Below are positions 21,963 through 34,263 of a stretch of 64,000 nt of DNA, piece by piece. Where the stretch lies: assembly GCF_036884655.1 (NCBI RefSeq), contig NC_088355.1, positions 26,535,001 to 26,599,000 on the forward strand, written 5' to 3'. Both the position numbers and the translations under genes were made by a program. Source of the stretch: Musa acuminata AAA Group. Lineage: Eukaryota; Streptophyta; Magnoliopsida; Zingiberales; Musaceae. Each line of letters starts with the position of its first letter. Within the stretch, counting starts at the first letter, position 1. Under the pieces are notes generated by a model. It was not told where the DNA came from. It was given only the letters and a program-made list of their open reading frames with translations, and ran no database searches.

Positions 21963-22769
21963 TTATAAGAAAAAGTTAGTTCTGGTAAGATACAGATTGT
22001 CGATATATATATATAAGTAAATGATCATATTCATTGCATCTAAAACTATGTCTCAGTAACGTTGAAGCATTATAATCTCAGTTTTTCATCATTTCAGCAT
22101 CCATTTTGCATTTATTTTTACTTTACGTATATGTGGGCAAGACAAGTAGTTGCGGAGGCAATGAGTTATAACTAGTTGATATGGCTAATATTGAAGGTAG
22201 ATATTGTTAAAATTGAAAGTCATCTACACTGCATGAAGAGTTTATAACTGATACACACTTTATGCTATAAAAGATGATAACATTTTTGGAAATATTTTTC
22301 ATTCCAAGGATATTCCCTTACAACCTCATGAATAAGATAATCTCAATTTGAAAATATTTTTTTATTCTCGTGTTGAGCTTTTCATGAACTTAGCATTCTA
22401 AGTAGTTTCATCATGCATATCTCGAATACTAGTTTTGCATATAATGCTTGGGACATAAATGACTTATTCCCATAGAATCATCTTTAATAATCAGCAATGA
22501 TTCGGTATTCATAAAATAGCCTACGTGAAATAAAAAAAGTTCATTTTATTCCTTAATATGAATTGTTAATACTAACACTACAGGAGAACAATATCCAAAG
22601 TAGTTTACCAAAGATTCAATATAAATAACCATTTTTTGCTTGTTCATTATAATTATTATCAATTAAAGGATTGATAGTTTTAAATATGTTGAATACTAAA
22701 GGTGTTAATTAGCTTAATCGATAAAGAATTTGATAATTCATTTTTTTAACTAACATATAACAAACCAAC

Positions 22770-22799
22770 TAATATATATGTATATATACAAATATACAT

Positions 22800-22832
<33 letters not shown>

Positions 22833-22976
22833 TATTTATTTATTTATACACATATATATTTATATATATATGTATACATATATATGTATATATGTATACA
22901 TATACATATATACACATATATGTATACATATATATGTATATGTATATATATATATACATATACATATATATATACA
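22770..22976. repeat. TA/TACA microsatellite with self-complementary units
   Basis: About 207 bp of mixed TATA, TACATA, TATGTA and TTTATTTA units. TACATA and TATGTA alternate and could pair as cruciform arms. The apparent YIYIY protein frame is an artefact of the repeat. Confidence 0.85.
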
Positions 22977-23518
22977 AATGGGACTAGCGTGATATGATTA
23001 AGAATGAAATTAACTGTAGTAAAGAATATATAAAATGTCTGAATAATTGGTCATAACATAAAATTTTAATCATCTGCCACTATTTGTGTGGTAGTGAACC
23101 CATTTTATGTGTACTAAATGAGATACATCTTGTGGATTCTAGTGTTTCAGTATCTATCAAATTAGTTACAAATCCAGAACGAGGAACAATTTATTTTCAT
23201 CAGAAATTTCAGAAATTAAGATAAACAAGGAGATGCATTTGTTAGGTTGTAGTCTTTTCAATCCAATAAATGCTTAAGTTTAAAAATAAATGCTCACATT
23301 CAACACAATCAACTCCATTCAACAAGTGGAAAGATATTATAGAATTCAAAGACAAAGTAGGTCGCTGCTAAAATCAACTGAAAATACAAAAAACAAATAT
23401 TCTATTTTCCCTTTGAAAGAAAAGGGAAGAAAAACGGATGATATGTAAAACCATTTTGGCAATATAATTATCATGAGAAACACGAGGTGCTAACATCATC
23501 CTTGGGTTCTCGTCACCC

Positions 23519-23695
23519 GTTTTGCTTTCCTCCTCCTCCTCCTCCTTTCTTTCCTCACTGCCTCCTCTCTTCTTTCTCTTCCTTCTCCTCTTCCTCTGCC
23601 ACCTCCACTTTTCTTCTTTCCTTCTTCCTTTTTCTTTCTCCAATTACTCCATCACCTCTTTCTCTTCTCCTTATTCTTCTTCCTCTCCATATGTC
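23519..23695. repeat. Pyrimidine-rich CTT/CCT tract
   Basis: About 175 bp almost entirely C and T on the plus strand (CCTCCTCCTCC, TTCTTTCTC and similar). It is compatible with intramolecular triplex formation. The lysine/glutamate-rich minus frame and the serine-rich plus frame across it are low-complexity shadows. Confidence 0.8.
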
Positions 23696-24339
23696 GGTGC
23701 TTGAGTATCAACTAGTAAGTCCAATGCTCAAAATGTCATTCCTTAACCTAAAAAAAAAAAATATACTAACTTACAATATTATTTTCCTACAGCTGACACC
23801 TATTAGGAGAACGACTAAAATGCAGCACACCTGAAACTTTGTATTATTTAAAGACAATTTTAGCCACAAATGTTTTTACCGTGCTTAAAAATATAGAGTA
23901 AATATATGATCAAGAACTTAAAATACCTAATAATTATGGTTAAACCTGTAATCAATAACAAGAACAATGAGCCAATATTTTCCCTTTTCTGTGCATATTT
24001 GACTAGCAAAGAGGGGTTAATGCACGCATGTTTTCATAATAACATAAAAAACATAGTGAAGCAAGAATTGTGATGCACTCTTACAACTGTTGTTGAAAGT
24101 GAAACATTAGATTTTTATATCGGATTAAAAAAATAATTTTATATGGTTAAAAATCAAGAGAGAAAAAAAATTTATTAGAGTAATCAGATTAAATATTTTA
24201 TTTTCATAAATATATAAGGATTGAAAGTATAGAAATCAAAATATTAAAGATAACTAACTACCAAAGATAATCTATAAATAACTCTCATTTCAACCTATTT
24301 TTTAAAATTTATTTCTTTAGTCACGTATATGGGGACAAG

Positions 24340-24462
24340 ACAAGTAACTATGGAGGGAAAGAGTTCTATTTAATTACTAGTTAGTTAAGTAGTATCCTCA
24401 ACTGTGGAGGCAAAGAGTTCCATTTAATTACTAGTTAGTAGTTAAGTAGTATCCTCATTGAC
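24340..24462. repeat. Imperfect 55-58 bp tandem duplication
   Basis: GAAAGAGTTCTATTTAATTA followed by CTAGTTAGTTAAGTAGTATC is repeated with small changes (GCAAAGAGTTCC...). The flanking ACGTATATGGGGACAAGACA resembles a single copy at about 22124-22160, so this is also a dispersed repeat. Confidence 0.7.
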
Positions 24463-24907
24463 CACTTGCCAGTGGACAATAGGAAATTGATTTAAAAGAT
24501 ATTATGTTGTCACATTATCAATAATAGTTATGTATATATATAATAACCAATTAAGAAAAGTGACGTTAGGTGAACTCGAAATATTTAAATTTGTTTTTAT
24601 CAAACTTTATTAGTAATCAGCATAAAAATCATCCTTATATTTTTATTATAGAAAATAATAATACTAAAATTTAGAATCAAATAATAATATATCACATTTA
24701 CGATACATATCTTTTGATATCATTCATAAAGCTTTTATCTGATCTATGGGCACACCATTATCAGACTTAAAAGGCTATAGTAAAACCGATGTACACGAAG
24801 AATTAAACTCATCTTCTCCTTTCTTTCTATCCGACTATTATGAGCAATGAATTTAGGAAAAAAAAAAAAAAAGAATATCTATAATCATTTATTAACTAGT
24901 TTATATT

Positions 24908-25570
24908 TTTGAATCTCAAATTTTAATGATGAAATCAATTGGTAAATTGTTTGATCTAATCCATATGCTGAGAAAAGTGTATAGGGTTAAACTACAATAG
25001 CAGTAAGGCATAAAGCAGATATTGGGCTGGAGTCAAGATCGAGAGTTCGTCGGAAGTCCGGACGTTCATCGGAAGTTTTGCCGGAATTGACCAAGAAGTC
25101 CAAAAGCTTTCCAAATAAGCTCATCGGAACTCACTGAGAATATCGTCATAAAGTCCAGGAGCTTGCTAGGAGACCATTGTAACATGTCGAGAGATTGTCG
25201 GAAGTTCGCCGGAAGATCGCTGGAAGCTCGTCGAAAGAACAATTGACATACCAGACTAAGATTACTTAGTTAATGTCTTAAATTATTGTAGTTAGACTTT
25301 AAGTTGAGATAGGATTGAGAGGCAATCCCACTAACTCAGTTAGGGGCCAACTAGGCCCTTAACAGGGCTGAATTGGGTTAGTTGAACAGCCCATTTAGCA
25401 CCTGAAGTCACGATTGGTGGTGGCATGGCCTAGTGACTCAGTCTCCCAAGTGGTCTGGGCGGTGGTACCGTCGACAGTTAATGCTATCAGGCGGTGGTAC
25501 CGCCAGAGCTCGATCTCCGAGCTCTGTCATGCGATCGTATTGCCTAGACTAGGCAATGGTACCGCCTAGT
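24908..25570 (+). repeat. Degenerate Sirevirus-like LTR G, left part
   Basis: Starting at TTTGAATCTCAAATTTTAAT it follows the same order as the LTRs of D1 and D2: a GATGATGAAA start, a GGAGTCAAGATCGAGAGTTC block, CGGAAGT repeats, an ATTGGGTTAGTTGAACAGCC-like stretch, then GGTGGTACCGCC and GAGCTC motifs. It is well diverged and is cut at 25570 by element F1; the rest resumes at 30138. Confidence 0.7.
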
Positions 25571-26017
25571 TGTCACGACCTTAGCTGGTTTTGCCTAAGG
25601 CGTGCGGCACCCTCGCGCGTCCATCCGCAAAGGTCAGCCTCCCCGAAGCCTCCCATTGTCCCTTAGGACCAACAAAAGAGAGAACGGGTTAAAGAGAACG
25701 CCTCAATCGGGATCCACAAGCAAACATGTCCGAAAAACACTTCATAGACAATGCAAATTACAAACAGACTTTACAAGCTCTGAATAGTTGCACAACAAAG
25801 GGTAAAATGGTCCATTACAGACCGAAAAGCTCTCGCACGTGTCCACATGACACAACCTTTATTTACAAGCCTAAAGAGGCCACCAACCCAACTAACATGG
25901 AACTATTTAGCCTTCGGCCGCCCCTCTACCTGTTGTACAAGGCATGAACATGCCAAAAGACAACGGACAGACATAAGCATTACATCTAACATCTTGTTTA
26001 CAAGTTTGTCCGTTACA
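25571..26017 (-). repeat. 3' LTR of F1
   Basis: 447 bp, preceded on the minus strand by the polypurine tract at 26030-26018. The terminal 40 bases at 25571 onwards are shared with the LTR 3' end of chromovirus E. Confidence 0.85.
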
Positions 26018-29000
26018 TTCTCCCCCACATATCCCTTCGACGTCCTCGTCGAAGCCTTTGTGAACACTGCAACTCTTCGCCTTTGCTGAGTCTTCAATCT
26101 TCTGCTCTAGCTGCAATGCGCCTCCTGGCTCCCAACTGCTCTCCGCTGCTGTTTCTGAGTAGTCGAACCTTTGATCCGCCATGCTGCTTCAACTCGCCAA
26201 TGACTCTGACTTTGGTGTGGGGTTAGCTGAGTTGTGTTGATCCTTGTCGATTCTTGCGGATCCACCAAATGAAGGAAGAGACCATCTTTACTGCGCCAGT
26301 CTCTCAAAATTTCCACATGCTGCTTGAATTGGGTGGATGCTTGTTGGAGCTTTAACGAGCATCGCCTCGCAAACTTCTGAAGTTTTGGGTCCTTCCTCCA
26401 CAAAATCTACTCATTGACTCTTCTTTCAGTTAGTTGTCATATCCAAGTAGGTTCGCATCACTTCCGCTTTCGATTGGTATTTCATTGGGAAATGAAGCGG
26501 ACGATCTACTCTCAGTAGCACCGATCACCGTTGGTGAGGATTTGACAACTATTGTCTTCTATTATCTTCGAAGGGTCTTTGAACTTGTGCAGAGCTCCTC
26601 TGCTGGATAGATAAGAGAACTGGGGTACTCGGTTTCGCCCATTCTCTTAAGAGTTAAGAAGGCAAAGGTTACTTTGACTTCGCCCGCCTCCTCGAGGTTG
26701 TACTTCATGCATCGAGCTGGTTACTGGTCTTCGCCTGCTCTTTGCTCACACTTCTGAAGCACTTGAAGTGTTTGCACTCCTTGCGTTGAGTTAGCTACTG
26801 TGATTCACCTTCTCAATGCCATCGAACTTCTGGAATGCGGGAAGTTTTTACCCCAACTTGGAGTAATTCTCTGATAGATGAGGTCGCCTCTGGGATTGTA
26901 CCGTCTTCTCCATCAACCCTGCCGCCTACTCCACTGAGTAGCAAAGGTACAGCACCGCGTACTGCCTGCTTCGTTCCTTGGTCGTGCACTCTTGCATGAC
27001 CCGAAGTCCTTCACTTACGGCTATCTTGATGAGAAACTTGTTGACACCGGTCTTACGAAGTTTCTTGGCCTCTGCCCTTCAGCCTTGTCTCGGTACTTGG
27101 AGATTGCCTCTGCATGCTCCACCTCCTCGGCCCCTTTCACGACCAAGTGCTCTCCCTCCGTGAGAGCAAGGGATCAATGACTTGCACGGAAGTCCCGCCT
27201 CTGCAGAACCATGGCGCTGCCATGCCCATGGCCCTACTATCCGTCGCATCGCCTCTGTATCCCTTTTCTTCACAATCAGTAGAGATGTCTCCGTGGCACT
27301 CCTCTGAGTCCACCTCCATTCTAACTGATGCTTGATTTTGGGTAGCTAAGTCCCTCTGGACTCGTCGTCGCTTCCTCGCCCCTTTCGACCCCCTGCTTCA
27401 ACACCTCTGTGTTCTCCAAGCAGTTCGTTTGGTCGATGGAAAGACATACTGCAACTCCCATGCATGGCCTCTGCCATCATGTTGTAGAGTTTGCATCGAT
27501 TATGTTCTCCTTAGCTTCCTTGGTAGCAACGTTCGCTTACTCGACCTTGTCCTCTGACTTGTCGGGCTCCCTTAAGCGAATATGAGCTCTGGAGAAGTCC
27601 AACTCTCCAGTTACTTCGATCATACCTCTGCATGATCAAGTCCCTCCCATGGAACTCATTGGTACTTGCATTCGAACTTTTCCCTTGGTGGAACCCAGCC
27701 CTCATATGCTGATGACCAAGGTTTTCATCCGATGCAAAATTCGGTGCACGCCCGAAAGACCCGCCTTTGCGATACCATGGCCTTCACTCCTTGAATCCAT
27801 AGCCCTTCTTGTCGTCGTGTTGTTCACCAAAGCGGAGCTCCCAATAGCTCCCGATCATACCTCCATATGATCTCATCCCTCACGGGACCGATTGTGTGTA
27901 TCGCATTGCCACGAACTATTCCACCACGATCCGCTGCACCATGTCGCCTCCTGGTGACATCTCCATTGCATTCTGATCCTTGTGGAATAAACTCGAATTG
28001 TGAACCCTTCAAGTGTGGCCTCTGCCAATACATCGCAGGGTCCCTTCCACCTTCGATTTTGTTCGCTCCTCTGGCAATCGACCTTCATCCACCCACTCCT
28101 GGGTCACACCTAGATGAAGCACCGCTCTAGGACAGTCCGTCGCCTAGTAGCTCTCGAAGTCCACCGACTTCACTATAATCTGTGCACCATTGTCTGGATC
28201 CTGGGCCTCTGCCCCTACCAGCACAATCTTCGCTGCACACTACTTCCTTCATAGCAACTCAAATGGCAACACTGTGGCATATTCTTCAAGAGTACCCGCC
28301 TCTGCGTCCTCTTGCCCCGTACTAAGGCCCTTCTGAACCCAACTTCGCCTCCGCAAATTGAGTCGCCTTAGTTCCTCCATCAAATGCTTCTCCGAGTTAA
28401 GGTGCATGTGCCCAGAAGCTCCCTTCGTCTTTGGCACCATGTAAGATGAGTCCGCTCCGTCAGAATGAAGGACCCATGGAACAACAGGATCCTACCCTTG
28501 CCTCTGCAAGAGTTCATGTCTTTGACCTCTGTCTAAGGAAAGCACTGTGCTTCTACTCCATGTTCCAACTTCACTGCTGGCTCCCTTCATGCGGCTTGGG
28601 TACTTCGCCAAGTTACACCCAAGTTGCTCCGCTCCTCGTTCTTGCATTGAGTCGATGGTGGCCCTCGCGCCCACCATTCCACGGGCCAGCCCTCCCTTGA
28701 GTCCGATCTCCATATCGACTCTAAGTATGCCTTCATTTAAGTTGCTTCAGGTCGCTCCCCCACTTGATCTCGCAATGCATCCACCAATGCATTCTCTCGA
28801 GCGAGATCATGCGACAACTCCTCGCCGCTTGCTCGTTCCATTGAGCTTCGTGGAGTTGTTGTTTGTGAGGTACTCCTCCTCAACATGTGAAGTCCGTTTT
28901 ACATGATTCTCCCTCTGGAGTGCCGAGACTTATCCCTCCTGGATAACTGTCCCGTTGGAGCAACATCTCTCTTCGTTTCGGAGACCACCATCCCCTTGGA

Positions 29001-29690
29001 CTACTCCGATCTGCTGAACAAACTGTGCAATGTCTTGCCTCCTGCAAACACACTTGCTAGATTGCGCCTCCACGTCAATACAGCCACCACTGTACCCCTC
29101 AAGGCCTAGCAACATGCTGAACTCGTTGCACACTTTAGCCTCTTCCGGACGTATCCTTTGCATGCCGAAGAGAAAGTTTCAATGCTCCATGGCGCCGAGT
29201 CTCAGCCGCCTTAGGATGGCCACGAACATTCCATCGTCCGCATACAAGCCCATGCATGAGTACCAAATTCTTCGAGTTAGCAATTCCCCTCACCTCTGTG
29301 AGCTTTGCACAACTCTTTCGGTCGCTGAGCAACTCATTCCACTTTGCATGGTCTCATCCTTTGCCAAGCGCCTTGCTTGCCTTGAGCACCATCAAATCAA
29401 GTTGCCAACGTTGAGCCGTAGCTCAAACTCAGCCATCCCAACCTTTGTGCGCTCCGTATTCTTCCAAGCTTGCCTGTTCTCGTGGTGCCTTTTGCACGAA
29501 GGGTTGGCCATTCCTCCGAATGCCAATGTTAGATGCCCGCTCCTCTGAGCGACTCTTTTCCCTACATCTCCATGCCCGTTTTCCCTCAAACGGTCGCGCG
29601 TGCTGACTGCCCTCAACGCAGCCCCGCTAGGTCCCCCACGTTTGCATGTCAAGTGTTTCTATGAGTGCTTGTCCCGCTCTGATACCATAA
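26018..29690 (-). other. F1 interior, no known protein
   Basis: About 3.7 kb of GC-moderate sequence. It is conserved with the 1.5 kb visible in F2 (62491-64000), but no frame longer than about 170 codons is open in F1 on either strand. Frames near 26403-26107 (minus) and 29030-29548 (plus) are the longest, and I recognise no domain in them. I therefore do not annotate a gene here. Confidence 0.6.
29676..29687 (-). other. Primer-binding site of F1
   Basis: On the minus strand TGGTATCAGAGC, three bases after the 5' LTR end, in a TGACATTATGG context very like that of chromovirus E (TGACATTGTGG). Confidence 0.85.
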
Positions 29691-30137
29691 TGTCACGACC
29701 TTAGCTGGTTTTGCCTAAGGCGTGCGGCACCCTCGCGCGTCCATCCGCAAAGGTCAGCCTCCCCGAAGCCTCCCATTGTCCCTTAGGACCAACAAAAGAG
29801 AGAACGGGTTAAAGAGAACGCATCAATCGGGATCCACAAGCAAACATGTCCGAAAAACACTTCATAGACAATGCAAATTACAAACAGACTTTACAAGCTC
29901 TGAATAGTTGCACAACAAAGGGTAAAATGGTCCATTACAGACCGAAAAGCTCTCGCACATGTCCACATGACACAACATTTATTTACAAGCCTAAAGAGGC
30001 CACCAACCCAACTAACATGGGACTATTTAGCCTTCGGCCGCCCCTCTACCTGCTGTACAAGGCATGAACATGCCAAAAGACAATGGACAGACATAAGCAT
30101 TACATCCAACATCTTGTTTACAAGTTTGTCCGTTACA
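29691..30137 (-). repeat. 5' LTR of F1
   Basis: 447 bp, nearly identical to the LTR at 25571. It is flanked on the outside by TAGT, shared with the other side of the element. Confidence 0.85.
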
Positions 30138-30506
30138 TAGTGTTAGAGTGTCAGGCGATGGTACCACCCAATAATAGTGGTAGTACCACCAATACCCCGA
30201 AATATGAGGATGTGACATTTTTTGGCTCAAATTATGAAGTCATTGGAGCCTATAAATATCTCACCCTTTTCTACATGAAAGGGCAACAAAAGTGCAATCA
30301 AAGTGTTGAAAAATTCTAAGTGTTGGGGTGTTAAAAGTATTATAAAAGTGAGAAGAGTTCTCCTCCTCCCTATCCTTATATTTGTAATCATTTAAGAGAG
30401 GTGTGAGACTTGTAAAGGTTATCTCCTAAACCTATGAAAATGAGAAAGTATTGTAAAGAGGTGGTTGGTCTTCGCCTATTGAAGGAAGACCATTAGTGGA
30501 CGCTGG
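30138..30506 (+). repeat. Degenerate Sirevirus-like LTR G, right part
   Basis: It resumes the LTR after F1: GGTGGTAGTACCACC motifs, a TATAAATA box at 30251-30258 in the context GAGCCTATAAATATCTCACCC, and then text parallel to the D2 leader (CTTGTAAAGGTTATCTCCTAA and TTCGCCTATTGAAGGAAG). It ends at 30506 where gypsy element B is inserted. Confidence 0.7.
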
Positions 30507-33315
30507 TGTAACATCCCTCATTTTTTGAAATTTATAAGGACTTATTTGTAAATATAAGGATTTTTTAAATATTTTTTTAGTACTAAATATTATATATATA
30601 TATATATATATATATTGAAAGTATTGTGAGGGACCAAAATGTGAATCTCATTAATTGGAGGTGATTTATGAAAGATTCACACTAAAAAAATAAAATAAAA
30701 TAAAATAAAACGGAGGACTTGTAGCATTAGCAAGGATGAGCCACTTGTATTTATTCTACATCTAAATCTCCATGCATGCTAGTCACCTCACTATTTTAGC
30801 ATGAGCCAAACCTAAGTAATTTAAAACATAATTAAGGGAAACTTTGCGGCCAACGTAACTTTGAGAAGAGGAGAAGGAATTGAAGGAGAAGAGAAAGAGA
30901 AAGAATTGAAGAAGAAGTTTTATCTTGGCTTAAGGCTTTGCATCAATTCCCCCACATTTGGAAATCAAAACTTTTTAAGGCAAGTATTCTAACCCATTCT
31001 AGAGATAAATTTTGATCCTTGTTTTCACCTTGATTTTGAGAAAATTAGAAGATTGTGGCTACATGTAAGATATCTATGTCGTTTATACATCAAATGTTGA
31101 ATTTGAAATTTTTCAGATTTTGACCTTTTAGTACTCGTGTCATCATAACTTTTTGCACCAAATTCGGATTGAGGAAAAACCTCTTCGTATAAACTTATAG
31201 AGCTTTCATTTGATATAAAAAATTGAAAGATTTGGAGTAAATTTACCTATCCAAAGATATGAATGAAAAGACTCATGTATTCGGTAAAACAAATACTACA
31301 GCTTCTAACCTTCTATTACTAAATTGCTCATAACTCTCTAGTAAAAATTCTAAATTATACAAAACTTAGTTCTTTTGGAAACTAGATTTGCATATCTTTC
31401 TTTTGACACCTAATTTGAAAATTTTCAAATATGTTTGCCTTCTGAAACATCTATTTAAATTGATTCTATCAATTCTGCAAAACAGAGATGATCAATTCTA
31501 ATCTTCTATTACTAAATTGCTCATAACTCTCTAGTGAAAATTTTGAATTATGCAAAACTTAGTTCTTTAGAAACTAGATTCGCATATCTTTCTTTTGACA
31601 TCTAATTTAAAAATTTTGAAGAATGTTTGCCTTCTGAAACATCTATTTAAATTGATTCTATCAATTCTATAAAACAGAGATGATCAATTCTGACCTTCCG
31701 TTACTCTATTCACTGTAACTTTCTGTTAGGAACTAAAAAAAAAATTACAAATCCAAGTTCATTTGAAAATAGATTAATACAGCTTTCCAATGACACCTAT
31801 TTTTAGTCAATTGGAGCATGCTTGGTCACTCAAACAAATCAGGAAATATACCATTTGAATTCTACCAGAATTAAAAACTTTGTTGAGTTTTGCCTATTCA
31901 AGTTTCATTCTATTAGAAATTTGATTTCTGCTAAATTCTTCTTCAATTGAGCTTTATATTAGTCCTTTGAAATTCTTGTATTGTTCATCCTAAAATTGTT
32001 ATATGTTTGAAATTTATTATGTAATGCTTTGTTTGTATTTTCTTATTTGATAAAGGCACACACATATCTCCATTGTTCCGCATGTGCTTCTGATATGTGT
32101 CAATGTTATTGTTCATACTATCCTTTTGTAATATAGTATTTTATGGGATATTGTGAACCTTTACTAGAAATGGTAAAGGGAGTTATGCATAGAGCCCGCA
32201 ATACTCTGCCGGCCCCCATTGACTTCACTTAGACGTGGGTGGATGGAGCTCCCAAATGTGGGAGACTTATACTTGGTGGTCATCTTGAAATTGATGAATC
32301 ACATTATGTATATGGTCCCACGGCGCCCTCTATATTTTTAATATGATATCCAAAGCTTTGCTTATGAGTTTATATTTATGCTTTGGATAAAAATGAAATG
32401 CATGCTACATCAAAAATGACATACAAGCTTATGTTTATTATTCGGTTCACTTGTTATATTTTGAAGCGTTTCGTATGTCATTGTTATGCTCCTAAATATT
32501 CTCCTAAATATTCTTACACCTTTGATATGCACCTAAATGCTTCATGTATCATTTGATACATACCTAAATGCTTCTTTTACCAATGAAATACTTCAATTTC
32601 CTTTCTCCTATTGTTATGTCTAATGCCTATTTTCGAATGAGGTAACCTTTGTGATTTTTATATCAAATGAGATGATTTCAAATGAACACTAGTATTTCTG
32701 CTTTTGTTATCTTGATACTAAGCCTGCTTGAACTTCTCCTATCGCCATGGATATGTTAGTCGCTTGCGGGGCTCTTTATGCTCACCCCGTTGCTATATAA
32801 ATTTTTTAGGGTAGCTTGTCACGCACTGAAAAGCTAGAATTGGGTTGAAGCAGTGAAAGGCTAGAAGACTTTTGGGCTAACCTTTGTTGGTTGATAGGTT
32901 TTTGTTGTATAGTATACTTTACTTCTGATGTAATATTAAGGATATGTTGATATTTATATGTTGTAAAAGTTTAAAGGACCGCTCATATTTATGAAATGAT
33001 AAGTTTAAGTTGTATAAGGATAAGAACTCATGGTAAATAATTATCTTTTTGTGATTGTATATATTTCTACGATTATGGATTTGTGTTGTGGTTGATGTTT
33101 AGTTGAGTTGCCTTTGGATTTTTTGAATCTCTGAGTGAAGTGGAGTATGATTTATGTAACGTATAGGTTTATGAATTGTGAATATTAATTTGAATGGTTC
33201 TTAGTATCCTCAAAATGTTAGATTGGATCCTGGATTAAATTGACGATGAATTATGATATTATTGATTTTAGATAGGGTCACACCTCCTGAATGCGATAAT
33301 TCGGGGGGCGTGACA
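30507..33315 (+). repeat. 5' LTR of gypsy element B
   Basis: 2809 bp from TGTAACATCCCTC to GGGGGGCGTGACA. It includes a near-perfect direct duplication of about 190 bp (31300-31490 and 31497-31690) built around CTATTACTAAATTGCTCATA, and a TA microsatellite near 30592-30615. Confidence 0.85.
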
Positions 33316-33320
33316 AGAGT

Positions 33321-33332
33321 TGGTATCAAAGC
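33321..33332 (+). other. Primer-binding site of element B
   Basis: TGGTATCAAAGC, one base different from the usual TGGTATCAGAGC, five bases after the LTR. Confidence 0.8.
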
Positions 33333-33450
33333 GTGATTTGAGGATTTCTAAGAATTTTGATATGCTAGATGTGTAATAAATTTTGAGGTTTAGTGATTTC
33401 TATTTAGAGACTGGTCAAAACTTTTCTTTTGCTATTTTTAGGAAGCAAGG

Positions 33451-34130
33451 ATGACGAGGTCATTTAGTTCTCCTATTGCATATACTTCTGAACAATTGAG
33501 TGGAATTATGAAAACTCTAGAGGCTATGACACAAGTAATGCAACAACAAGTCCGACAAGGAAGAAATGATGAAACGGGAAATTCAAACCAGACTGGGTTG
33601 GGAATTGAATAGTTTAAGAAGCTTAGTCCTCCTAATTTTAGTGGTGAGTCTGATCCAATGATAGCAGAATAATGGATGATGCAGATAGAGAAAATATTTG
33701 ATGTTTTAAATTGTCTAGATAATAAGAAGGTTTCTCTTGCTACCTTCATGCTAAAAGGAAAGGCTGAGCACTGGTGGCAAACCATGAAGAGGATTTCTGA
33801 AACTCGATAGGAGCCAATCACTTAGAAGATATTTACAGAAAAGTTCAATGATAAATATTTTCCAGATTATATCAGAGAGCAAAAAGAATTGGAGTTCCTG
33901 AATCTCATCCAGGGAAATTTGACAGTAGCCAAATATGAGTCTAAATTTACTGAGCTCTCTAGATTTGCCACGAATATGATTGATGATGAATATAGGAAAG
34001 CAAGAAGATTTGAAAAAGGACTAATGCCCATAATAAGAAGCCAGATATCGACTTTAAAACTTCAGGTATACACTGATGTAGTAGAAAGAGCTTTCATACT
34101 TGAAAATGACTTGGAGGAGATCCAAGAAAT
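33451..34130 (+). pseudogene. Element B gag, N-terminal part, four in-frame stops
   Basis: The ATG at 33451 opens MTRSFSSPIAYTSEQLSGIM. The capsid-type motifs follow: FKKLSPPNFSGESDP, then KGKAEHWWQTM, then FTEKFNDKYFPDYIREQKEL and ARRFEKGLMPIIRSQIS. Stops in the same frame lie at 33610, 33670, 33808 and 33823. The frame is cut at 34130 by D1 and resumes at 43933 after the GAAAT target duplication. Confidence 0.85.
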
Positions 34131-34263
34131 TGTTAGGATCGAGAGCACTAAGAGGGGGGGGGGGGGGGGTGAATTAGTGCAGCGGAAATCTTACAGCAAT
34201 TTAAAAGCTAAAGCTGCGTTCGTCCGATAAAAAAATGATTTCGATATAAAAGCAGAATCACAG

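Larger units (their letters stand above)
21481..24907. other. Upstream intergenic region with microsatellites, no gene supported
   Basis: This is AT-rich DNA upstream of the host gene, so its promoter must lie in the right-hand part near 21481-21800, but I cannot point to a convincing TATA box. It contains TA/CATA microsatellites, a pyrimidine run and short dispersed repeats listed separately. Low-complexity frames here are not genes. Confidence 0.5.
25571..30137 (-). mobile_element. Pol-less LTR retrotransposon F1 (LARD-like), complete
   Basis: Two 447-bp LTRs (25571-26017 and 29691-30137) enclose 3673 bp. On the minus strand the LTR begins TGTAACGGACAAACTTG and ends AGCTAAGGTCGTGACA. A primer site follows the 5' LTR and a polypurine tract GTGGGGGAGAA precedes the 3' LTR, so all cis signals for reverse transcription are present. 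The flanks share TAGT (25567-25570 and 30138-30141). I counted about seven or eight substitutions between the LTRs by eye, so the insertion is fairly young. The interior has only short frames and no recognisable gag, protease, RT or integrase. That fits a large retrotransposon derivative moved by another element, with chromovirus E's family the best candidate because the LTR ends match. Confidence 0.85.

Noticed and set aside
22778..22987. Open frame of tyrosine and isoleucine repeats
   Set aside because: Pure TA/TACA microsatellite.
23374..23834. Lysine/glutamate-rich and serine/proline-rich open frames
   Set aside because: Both strands of a pyrimidine-rich low-complexity tract, with no conserved motif.
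26107..29548. Short frames in the F1 interior as candidate genes
   Set aside because: Not consistently open in F2 and no recognised motif; kept only as a description of the interior.
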